This document shows, piece by piece, positions 33,358-44,699 of a stretch of DNA of 64,000 nt. Position 1 is the first letter of the stretch; each line of letters begins with the position of its first letter. Source of the stretch: Polytrichum commune (lineage: Eukaryota > Streptophyta > Polytrichopsida > Polytrichales > Polytrichaceae); NCBI GenBank assembly GCA_950295325.1, contig OX485806.1, positions 36,582,001 through 36,646,000 on the forward strand. The letters are read 5' to 3'. The position numbers were made by a program, and so were the translations under genes. The notes below the pieces were generated by a model. That model did not search any database, was not told the origin of the DNA, and was given only the letters and a program-made list of their open reading frames with translations.

Positions 33358-33450
33358 GTACCAATTGGCAATCATTGCGTTCCCATCACGTTCCCTACAT
33401 TAAATTGAGCGGACCAATTGTCTCATTTTAGTTGATAAGGCCATAACTGT
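33358..33450. mobile_element. Proposed right terminal repeat of element B
   Basis: It contains CGTTCCC ... ACGTTCCC ... GGACC ... TCTCATTTTAGTTGATAAGG-CCATA. This is the inverted counterpart of 16628-16725. The same CTTATCAACTAAAATGAG core occurs alone at 56404-56426. Confidence 0.5.
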
Positions 33451-36400
33451 TAAGATGTTACAAAGCTTAAACCCAATTAACACCTATTACGACAGAAATC
33501 AAGCTGTCCCTTCAATTTCCGCCAGATGGCATTCCTACATTGGCTAAGACACGCTTAAATCTCACATGGAAACTACATTCCCGCACTAAGTTAGTACGGA
33601 CGAAATAGAGTGCCCTTTAACATACAGGTACTTGTAAGAAATTTACCAACTAACAAATTGTGCACTAAAATGAGGTTTCTTTTATCTTTTCCTTTTCCTT
33701 TTTTTTGTTTTTTTCCTTTCAATGGAATGTAGTCCATGATGTTAAAGACAACGAGGAATCTGTAGGGAGCCCGGTCTTATCTCACTATTGGCGATTTTAT
33801 TTTAGCCATCATCAGAACCAACTCATGAGATCCGAATGGTAGACCTACTAGGAAGTGTAGTTCCCAGCAAGATATTTCATTGCAATTTGCAGGTGTCACT
33901 TTTACATAGTGAAGATTCCCAAACAATGAACGGGGAGCCATAGCAATATTTGCTAACTTAGGTGCGGGCTTGAGGCTACGTAAGTGTTTGGGTTGAGAGT
34001 TCTCTACTTAGGCTAATTAGGGCAGCCTCCAAGCCACCACAATGATTTTCTAGTCATGACAATGGACACCACATCATGCTACGTTTCATTAACTTCCATT
34101 TAGGTGTTAATAAAATTGTATGTACCATCCCATGAGGTGTGGTGTTTCATTGTAATCTCTCGGTTACGTAATTTGCTAATCCATGTTTGGCTTCCAGTAA
34201 ATATGAGATTTGGCATCAAAATTCAACAAACGCTTAGTTTCGATTGTGTCCATCATGTACTCTACTCTATTGACATTTGGATGTCTACGCTAGGCACTCC
34301 CATTCCAAATGCATGATGTGTCCATGATCAACCCAACTTGCACCATTGGTGCTCCATTTCCAGGACAATGCAAATGCCAATGTCTATGTGCCGCGGTATG
34401 ATTGCCCATGGTATAGTTGCCATCCACACACATCCTAAGCATACATCAATGTTACATATTTTAGGGTTTAGCTTCAATAATCAAATGACCGTTGAGTGTT
34501 TTATAGTACACTTTTCCATGCCACTTGCCGTGCCCTTCTTTGATGGAAGTTTGAAACATAAAATGGTGCCATCCCACCCCTCCCCTTCCTTTCAAAACAT
34601 GGTACCAACATTATTGGATACCCCTGACACACCAACTACACATAAAACATTGGTGTACAACCCCATGAACACTCTCTTCTCTCCAAACGGACGTGCATGC
34701 ACACACCTAAAATGTGCAGACATTTTCCCAACGTGATTGCATCCGTGAATGCATTCTCACCATCCATGCATTCCTTAATCTCATTTAATGTCTCTTTTCA
34801 CTTCATGTGTATTCTAAGTATGGTCACATGTTGATGCTACACTAAGTATGGAAGTAAGTGTCACCCTCTATTTAGAGTTACACATTGCTATATTTTTTTT
34901 ACTATTGTTATAATTTTATACCTTGTAAACTTGTTGGAATTCTAAAATGTCCAAACAAACAAATTGAAATTTGTTACCAAAACAAAACATATATAATACA
35001 TAGATGTAGCTTTGCAAAACCCAACTAGGCAGTGACCCTAAAGACAATCATTATTATAGTTGCTATGACAATTGGTAGCAACTATTCCCTCCACAAGGGT
35101 GGGTTGGAGTATTTGCGATCATTTTCTTCTTATATATGTGTATCATTTTCATGGTTGCATAGTGTCTATTCTTTTTTGAAATGGGGACATTGTCCTCGTG
35201 TGCTTTAGATGCTTTTGGGGTAGATGAGTACGTTTTTTGTGCATGACTAGGGTCCAAGTCCGTCCCGGGCTCATGGCCATTTGGGGACCTCATGTTTGTC
35301 CCCAAAAATATGTGGTTTCACACATTAATCTTCTATGCCATAATGAACTATCCCCCATGTATGTTTTTCTCCCCTGCCATTACGGTTATGTTTTTTGGTT
35401 CATGTTCATCAATTTGTCTATGGTTTCCACAATGCATTGAGATGTCCCCTGCATCAGGCTTAGTGTTTCATTTTATTTTTGGTTTCCCTCCATAGTTGAA
35501 GATTTTTTTGGGGAGTTTCTCTAAGTGTTCTATGGGTTGTGCTTTCTTATGGGGTTTGGACCCGGATTGTAGACTCTTCATACCATGTACGAACGAGCAT
35601 GGGTGTAAGCAAGGGTATAGTATGAGTCATTGGCGTACGTGTTGTACATAAGTGAGGTGTTTTTTCTTTTCTTAGATTTGTACAATTAATAATTCTACTA
35701 GTTTTTTTTAAGTAATGGTGGATGTAGAAAAGGGGGCCCTAAGGTAATGGCAAAAAACTAAAAATCTATATGTTAGTTTAATTCAATTCATGTCATGCAT
35801 TGTTTTCATTTGTTGATAGTTATTAATGACCACCCTATCCATTCATGTGAGGAATCCCCATGTAGTTCTAGGTTCTCACAAACAAGAGTTTTGTTGTTCG
35901 GACTGTGCCTATGTTATTGTGTTTTTCTCTATGTTTGTTTGATGCAAATGTTGATTATTATGCTATGGATGACAAAGTGTTCAATGATTTATTTATTACA
36001 AAGTGAAATTGCAATATATGTCATAGAGGCCTATATAATTTGTGACCTATAATTAAACATGTGTTGGAGGCAATTATCGCATTACAATTGAAAATATTGG
36101 TATAATTACAAGAATGCATTTTCTAGCATGCCGTTAGTGTATACATTTGTTTTCCTTTATATCCTTCTTGTACATAGGGGGTTTCATTCCTTGGCAACCC
36201 ACGTAAGTCATTTACATTCAGTGTGAAAAGTCCACCCCCCAAGGGCTCGGAATTGTTTTGAATTGTTGTTTTGACACATCCATATTTTGCATAGAGGGTC
36301 ACAATATTTGTCTTTGAGGTAGTTCAATTAACAATTTCATTGTTTTCTTTATACTTATTCTTCCATCCATTTCTTGCATTTTCCAAGGACGTTTCATGTT

Positions 36401-38899
36401 GGATCCTCCATTCCACGGTTGTGTGTTGATGCATCCCTTGCAGAACAAACAACGAAACCCCCTTCCCCCTTACACCGGAACCTAGACTTTCACGACATGG
36501 CCACACCCCCAAAAATTGCCCCCCAAAAAAACAATGAAATTGGTGCTCCCCCCCCCCAAAGACCATGTTTTGTTTGGAAGCAAGTTCACCTTCGTCCAAA
36601 GGTTTTTCTCCTCTGCGGATGCCAACCTCTGCAATCCTTGTGAATGTGCCACCAGCCTTCTATCCATCCTCTCCACATGTTGTTAATATTCTATTTGAGC
36701 CCATCAAAATGAATGACTTCGAGTCAAATCCACTTGATACATCACCTCGTGTTCATTTTCAAAGGGGAACAAAATCTTTGGGCGATCATAGTGGAGGTCA
36801 TGCATTTCCATGTCCTTACATACCGATGGGTAGTCCGATTGGAGCTCCAAGTTTTGGTGGTGCTCTAGTACATGAGGCGGTTGGGACCCTCCCAATTTCC
36901 ATAGCAAAATGTGTTGGACGGCATGAGTGATTTTTGAAGGTTGTACATGTCCGACACAAACGTGGATGACAACATGTTGGTGGGTTTCATCCGCCAGATT
37001 GTTCATATTGATGAGCTATCTCATGGACGCGCATCACAAAAGAGATAACGACAATGCTGGTTGGGCATATGTTGGGCCGCTAGTGCCATTATAGGTACAC
37101 CCTTATGATAGATTGGTTACTTCCTTATTATTATTGAATCCGTCCAGTATTAGGGTGCATCTCAAAGCAAAATTAGGCATTTGGGCCTTGACCATGCAAT
37201 ACTCGAGTGGTCCATGTGGGATACTATACATGATGATGTGGAGGAGGCTTTACTGCAACGCTCTCGGGAACATATGTGCACATATGCAGGTCCATACCCC
37301 TATAAATTTCCATGTTGTATGACATATTTTCTTTATAAATGCCATGTTCATTTCCACATTCATTTTATTATGGACAATGTGTACAAATACTATGAGGAGA
37401 TCATGTGTAATTGTGCATACATTGAACAAGATTTCATGAAGCACGTTTTTAAACCTTTATATGGGTGACATTATTTCATACAACTGGCAGACACATTGAG
37501 CAATATTTTATTTTTTTATTTTTTTATTGGTTTTTCCTTCTCTTTTTGGACTTGGACATTCTTCACTTTGCTATGCAATATGACGTATGCACTAATGTTA
37601 ACCACACACAATTTTTTGCATGCATGCAAACATCATTGTGATCTTCAAAGACATTCTACAAGGATGCAGCTAGAGATGGGCTTCCTTGGGAGCGTACAGA
37701 TGGTGTCACATTCAAGGTCCAAGTAAAATCAATGTCTAATTGGGTTTTTTACATGGTTAGACTATATGAGAGGCGGTCAAGCTCCATTTTGGAGGATGTT
37801 GTCTACTTCAAACTTGCCATAAATGCAAGATATTATTGGAATAGGGGCGGCCATGTAATTCTTATTGATTGTTTGTGGGTTTTTGTCTGGACTTTGTTCG
37901 GGGTCTGCAATTTGAATAGAATTTGATGTGTAGTTTGGTCAATGCTATAGAGCCAACCTTGTGCTACTACTACATGTTCCAATATAGTCAGTAACTTTTA
38001 AGATTTTCAATAATTTACTTCATTGTTTTGATTTTGCTTTTAGGTATGCAAAGCTTTTCTGAGCTTCTGCATTATAACTCTTGTAGTGCATGTCATTAGC
38101 AAAATTTGAGGGTAAAAACTTAGAGATGGAGGTTCTCACTCACATGGCCTATGGCAAGTCATTTCTAGAGGGGGACCACATTTTTTTACTAGCTCAACGC
38201 TTTTTATGGATAATGGATTATGTGACTGTGAACGGTCATTGGAGTTCAAACTTTTTGAGTGTCATGATCTTGCTGCCACCTATGATTTAGTGACATGGGG
38301 CCAAGCTAGGCCCTTGGGCAACGATTTTGTCCTTGGTGTCAAAACACCAAGGGTACCTCATGCAATATATTTGTTTCAGTGTTTGTAATTCATCACAGTG
38401 GCACCATTGCAGTTGTTGCAACCAAGTGATGGATGTCAAGAACTTTGCTCAGGGTACGAGATGCTCCTATCATTTTGTGTATGCATGTGTAGGGTTTTGG
38501 TGGGATATGTTAGATAATTTTTGTTTACTATGCTTCTTGGATTATGTGTAAGAAATAAACCATGCTATACCACTGCAGCTCCCCAACAACATACCTTTGT
38601 GATCCATCCATACTTTTGTGATTGTATCAATCCAATGGTGTTCGTTGTGCATAACTAGCCATCGGATCATACAAATGACCACAAGGTGAATGTTATTTCC
38701 ATTCCAATTATATTTTCTCCATGCCTTGGTCTTCTTCACGTGAGGTTCTTACTCCCATGTTCCGGTCATGCTAGCAAAACCCAACCTATAAGATTGAAGT
38801 GTCCATGTCATAGTGTCCATGAAGACAAGGAGTGGCTCAACATTCAAGACTCTATCCAATGGCCGATCTCATGGAGTCATTAGTGACCGCATACTTGCG
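33451..38899. other. No confident gene; possible decayed coding fragments
   Basis: Mostly AT-rich non-coding DNA. Short stretches read as protein-like (for example LGLDHAILEWSMWDTIHDD near 37185, and LFECHDLAATYDLVTWGQ near 38250) but are broken by stops and frame changes and match nothing I recognise. C10 at 36548-36557. Confidence 0.3.
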
Positions 38900-39152
38900 C
38901 ACTATATTCGTTAATTTGAGACTTTCTTTTGTCTCAAATTAATACATGAACCACAACAACACGGTCTAATGTTTGGGTCGTCCTACCTAAACCATCTTGA
39001 TATGAGTTCTTAATTGGGTTCTTGATATGAACACCCACTTCAAAGTATTTGCATCGTACAACATTCTCCAATATCTGTGTGATGTTATCCATGTTCTTAT
39101 ATTTGTAACTGTCTCAAAATGCCGAAAAAGTCCCAAATTAACGAATATAGTG
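38900..39152. mobile_element. 253-bp MITE with element-A ends and a decayed family-A palindrome
   Basis: The left end CACTATATTCGTTAATTTGA and the right end TTAACGAATATAGTG form an inverted repeat of about 26 bp, with a few mismatches just inside. The left ~48 bp closely match the 14809 terminus of T1. Inside, 38972-38991 reads TTTGGGTCG-TC-CTACCTAAA, a family-A palindrome with two decayed arm positions. This looks like a non-autonomous derivative of element A. No clear target-site duplication. Confidence 0.75.
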
Positions 39153-42100
39153 ATACCATGAGTTGTTTCTAGCTATGTGTTATTTGTTGCGAAGTTCATG
39201 TGCAATATGTTTCATATTTTGTCCAATGTTTGTTTGTTTGTTTGTATGTAATGATAGGATTCTGTTTCATTTGGTGCATGCATTGCATGGGTTGATTGTG
39301 GGCAATGCATTCAACATCGTTGTTTTGCAGTATATGGAACACATGTGGGGAGCGTACAAACGCTTCAATGAATTTCAACAGTTGTACGAGCCTATGGAAG
39401 TTGCATTAATTACAAGGGTCTTTTGTCCACATGCGTGTTCTTTGACATATGAGTATGTCAAATTTTATAGTTGAATAACTTCAAATGCAATGTGAATGAT
39501 TCTTGTCACTCCTTGTCCATTGTACTTTCACAATATGTGTGTTAATTGTTCCATAAATAATATACATCTTATTGTCCACATTGTGTTCCAAAGTATCTAA
39601 TGACAAAATATTGCTATTGCATTCATCGAGTGGGATAGAATGGACCTCCAAAAAGAATTCGTGTTGCAGTTCATGCATTTACACATGGTGTATGAGGACA
39701 TGTTTCCAGTGTGTCGTTCCCAATTGAACTATTGGAATGTAACATTTCACCTATACATATGTGTAGACTGTTTTCTTTGTAAATTTTTGATGTAAAGAAA
39801 ACAAAAATTGAATGCATGAGTGAGACATGAAGTGAACTTTAATGAAACTATTTTATTTTTTGTAAAATTTGCCGGAGATTGGAATAGGAAGAGGTCAAGA
39901 TGCTTTCCATTCAGTTTGAAGGCATAGTCACCCTTGCTGCATTGTACCAAACATTCTGGAACTTGGCATACGAGCATAAACATGGGAGAGTCAAGTTCGT
40001 CCCAATTTGTCCAACTCCTCTGGTAAAATTTTCATTCCACTTATGTGTGAGGTAAAGTTCATACCCTTTGGGTTTCCAAGGTCAAAGGTGGATTTGTATG
40101 TAATTTTGAGTCACAAATAATTAGATTAAGGTTTGGAAGTTTTTGTGAGTGAAACGGGTCTAGTTAGTCATACTAAATGTCAATATATCTACTTGCACAC
40201 TACTTGCACTGTTTTCTAAAATATGTAGATTTTTCTTGAAAAAAACTTGTCAAGATAAATTGTTGGCTTTGTAGATCAATTTGTGTTTCAAATGTTTATG
40301 TTCTTTTCCCTCACAAAATTCAAAGTTAGTTTATAGTTTTGAATCACTTTCACTTAAAGCTATGCATGGTAATGGAGTTGTGAACTTGATTGTGCTTGCG
40401 TCATAACTGAATGTGTAAACCCTAAACAAACTTGTGGTTGGTGTTGGTTGGTAATGTTATAATGCTACATATATGTATGCATTTGTATTATTAAACACAA
40501 ATATTGAAAGCATTTGCATGTGTCTTTAAACACAAACATTTTATCATCATTTCCATGTGTGCAAATTTTGAATGAGTAGAGTGCATACTAGGATGCTAAT
40601 TGTATGCATGTTGTTTTGATGTGTGAATTATGATCTTGTATGTGTAAGTGTTAGATTTTATATGACATCATCAAAAACCATAATTGATAACTATTATATG
40701 CCCATGTAAAAGAAGAATAAAATACCAAGTTAACCTACCTATAGGGTCCTCTCAAAAATAATGAATACTAGAAAATTACATAATAGTAGGGCCCATAATA
40801 TTACCTTCTCCCATATAATACCTCCCCCCCCCCCCCGAGCACAACCTAAATGTTCCGCACCCTTTTTTTCTAATAGGGGGAGCTAGAAATATATGCTAGG
40901 TGGCTGAGAATAAAGCCTAGCAAATTCCCGTACTATCATGTCAGTACTCTACAACGACATGTCAAGCTAGTGTCGAGCCCGATGGGACAGGCAAACCATC
41001 CAACATGCAGATTGACACTCATTTGGGGGAAAAGAAAAAGAAAAAGAAAATAAACTTGTATAGGAAGTCCTGGGTAGGTCCACATATGTGTTTTCCTTCT
41101 ACTATTCATTTTGTGAAGGTGAAGGTCCATCATAAGCGGTGCTACATTATTCTTTTAAAATGTCCAAAATACCTAGTACTAGAGGTGCAACACCCTAGTT
41201 GTTGAGTAATGTTATCATGGAAGTTGGTATCTTGCAAATTTATCATTCATAGGGCAGTGGCGGTTGATGCTTGGAGAGGGAGGGTTTTGGCTCAAGTGGA
41301 TGTGGAGTGCCCCCACGTGTTCTATGGCATGATGCTTTGTGGTAGTGGCTCGCAATTTTTCTTAGAGGGCCAGCTTGGCTCAGTGAGATTGGAGATATGG
41401 AGCTAATATTGTGTGGAAAATGTTTTTGAACTCGTCCGTCCATCCAACCATGACGTGCTCTCCCGTTTTATGAGGTCGAGACTTTAATGGCAAAGTTGCC
41501 TCTCAAAGATGTGTGTGGGTCTCAACCAGTAACACGGAATATTGTATCTAGTGTCACCAATTCTATTTGTCTTGCTCAATACTAATTGTCAATCGCCCAT
41601 GTAGTGTTAAGGGTTTAGGATACATATTGTTTTAATCATTTATCCAATTACAGTTTGCAAGTCCAAATTTGGCATCACTTTCTAATATTAAGAGTAAGTA
41701 AGGCAACCTAATTCGGTTGCCTATTTAGAATTAGACACATATATTTGATTGGTGCGTGGTAAAGTGTGATCTAAGAACATAAACTCTATAGACATCTATC
41801 CAAAAGAAGTCACAAACTACGGGTTCAAAATTTCACACCTATTTTATGCTCAACAGTCAACAAGATTGGAGGGGACGTTGGAAGGAACCTCTATGATCAT
41901 TCAAGAAGAATGAGGATCTATAGTAAATTAGTCATACATCATATTTTTGATTTATAAAAGCTCCAAATCTTATGAAGAAAATGGCTACAACTTCAATCTG
42001 GATTTGCTAATCATCTTGTTCTAAGAAGATGTTAATATCCTTGGAAAAGTGCATGTAGAGCTGAATATGTGTACACACACAACTTTAAACCCATTTTAAC

Positions 42101-43698
42101 AGCTAGGTCTAGACATCCACCTCTTTGAGACGGGGCCCACCACTATTACCAAGGTAAACCTGGAATCCAGCAAAATCCTCACCTCATAGGTTTGTGGTTA
42201 ATTCATGTCAAGTGAGTCCCCATGGACTAATTTAAAGCCTTTGATGCTAATTCCGGGGTCGAATCATCTTTTAAAGAGACTCATACATGCTATGATAAAG
42301 TGCACTCCGTTTTCACCTTGGGTTAGTGATAGGGGCCCAGTTCACAGAGGTCGGTGTCTAGCCCAGGCCTATGTTAACTTATTGGCTGCATAAGCTCTGG
42401 AGCCAAATGCAAGTTCAATGACAGTTAGTTGAGTTATTAACTTATTGAGTGACACCAAAATCTTGCTGTAACCCATGCAGCAGACAGTCCAAAGTCTTGG
42501 TGAAGTTGTGGTCAGGACGTCACAAAAGTAGAGCAAGTGAGCCCCACCGCCTCATAATTGGGCTTGGACTCCCTCTTTGTCACGATCCCACATCATTGAG
42601 CCAATGCCACTTAAGCCTTAACCCCTAACTTCCCAAGCCCGATTTCCCTCAAATGTGTCCAGAAACCATGACTTCAATTTCAACGATCGTAGTTGAAGAT
42701 CCAAGCCTTTTTGACAAACCCAACCGCAATGATGTTTGCAGGTTAAAGGTGACTACTCACACTCCAAATTTTAAACATTGAAGTCTTATTGTGTAGGACA
42801 TTAAAGTAGAAATGTCAATAGCGGTCTTGAGGGGCGGCGGTTTAGAAGGGTTGGTTTTTGGACACTCAAATCATCTCCAACTGACAAAATGTTACTCTCC
42901 TTCAAAAGACGGGCAATATACCTATTCAAATCGGCTCACAAATCTTGAAACCAATATTTTGTGATTTTTTGGGAAGCTCTCCAATTTGAGGCAACAATGT
43001 CACAAGTGCGCACGTTCCATGTGGATTTACACCCACCAACGTATGTCCAACTAGAAATTCCAAAGGTAAATGTTTGGGATATGTTGCGTTTGAGTGCCAT
43101 GTAGATTTTCAAATCAATTAGGAAACATTTGTACATAGGGATCGATAAACAAACATGTTTAAGATATGTTGTCCCTAAACCAAAGAGGTGACAAATGCCA
43201 AGTTTTGGTTCGTAGATAGGTTCCACTGTAAACCAATTGAGAGCACACCTTCATATTTGAATTAATCCAAAAATAGCTAGCTTGGTTGAATCAAAATTAT
43301 CCACGCGGCAAAACATTGCGGACTTGAATTAGAGCCTCTGTGCAAATTGGTTCCAACTTGAGGAGGTAAGTTACCCAATTTGATTGGCCTAAACACAATA
43401 TATCCCCCCCCCCCCCCCCCTAATTGTCGGCACTTCTCCAACCCCACCAATGATTTTGACCATTGGATCAGATTGAGAATCGTTTCATCTGGTTAGCGAC
43501 TGTAAAATAATCATCATTAAGATTTACATTTCAAGGTTTCGAATTGGAGGTCATGTGCAAAAGTTATCACAGGTCAAAATGAAGAAGATTCTCTTTCTAT
43601 ATAAAAGTGATCACATACTCCTGCTGATGTTGAGAGTAATGTATTGCGTATGAGGTATATGTCATTCATCCAACGAAAATGTCCTTAGATACATAACA
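39153..43698. other. No gene seen; poly-C tracts
   Basis: AT-rich, without coding structure. C13 at 40824-40836 and C17 at 43404-43420. Confidence 0.45.
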
Positions 43699-43831
43699 TT
43701 ATTCAGATCCATGATAGTGTTTGTGTGGGACTAACAATATTCTGTGAAATATTCCCACAATTAGTGTGAATGTGGGGAATATTCTGCATAATACTGTGAG
43801 TCCCACAAAACACTATTATGGATCTGAATAC
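43699..43831. mobile_element. Fold-back (hairpin) element, ~133 bp
   Basis: TATTCAGATCCATGATAGTG at the left pairs with CACTATTATGGATCTGAATA at the right. Pairing continues inward through GTGTGGGACT/AGTCCCACA and ATATTCCCACA/TGTGGGGAATAT. Almost the whole length can fold into one hairpin. Confidence 0.75.
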
Positions 43832-44535
43832 TGTTATGGAAGTAAGTTCATGAAGGTTATTATTCTTTAGATAACCAACATCGATTTACCTTCAACGACC
43901 CAAATTAGTGTTGTGGGACACATGCTCCCTACAAGGTTCATATGCAATAATGCCCTCTCCAATTGAGTTAACAATTGTGCCTAGAATGGTCAATATATGT
44001 TGCACACACAACCCAACCTCATCATAACACATGTTTTTTTGGTGTCCATTCTCAATAATAACTTTGCCATATACCACTCCTTCATAACTGGTCAATTCAG
44101 AAGAATGAACACATAAAAACTACACCTGTTATGTGAGATTTGCACCTCCACATTTAAGATCACCCTTGAGTTGCAAGGAATGAAACCATCTTCCACACTT
44201 ATTTCATGGCAATATTTCAATATATTATCTACTTCAAACGGTGTGGACCACACTAATTGTACGCGTATGCATTTTGGAATCTTACGAAATCAACAATAAT
44301 TTTTTGCCGAAATTGTTTTTGGTTTATACCACGTGAGACATTGTGCCATTGAAAATAAGTTGTAACACCAATGTTGTCACATGTGTGCATCTTGTCACTT
44401 GTGATCAATATCATTTATGCTCCACTCCAAATCTAAGGCATTGGAAATTGATAATGTGATCCATGATAGTTATTGTCCAACTTATTGAGAAGTCAACACT
44501 AGTTGCATGATTGTCCAGGAGTACACTCTGATTCA

Positions 44536-44699
44536 GTTATAGCCCACCCACACTTATTGGTACGGGCCACCAATGAACAATTCCTACCACCAAGGGCCAC
44601 ATTTAGAGTTGGTTTAGCCAATGAGAGTCACTGAATGTAACCAGTGCTGGTAGGAACCGTTCACTGGTGGCCCGCACAAGTAAGTGTGGGTGGACTATT
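44536..44699. mobile_element. Fold-back (hairpin) element, ~164 bp
   Basis: ATAGCCCACCCACACTTA ... GGGCCACCAATGAAC ... TTCCTACCA on the left pairs with TGGTAGGAA ... GTTCACTGGTGGCCC ... TAAGTGTGGGTGGACTAT on the right. The loop is about 45 bp. Confidence 0.75.

Noticed and set aside
34338-34736. Possible DUF7869 remnant (RGMIAHG)
   Set aside because: Only seven residues resemble T1/T2 (GMIAHGH). The flanks do not align and no other transposase motif is present.
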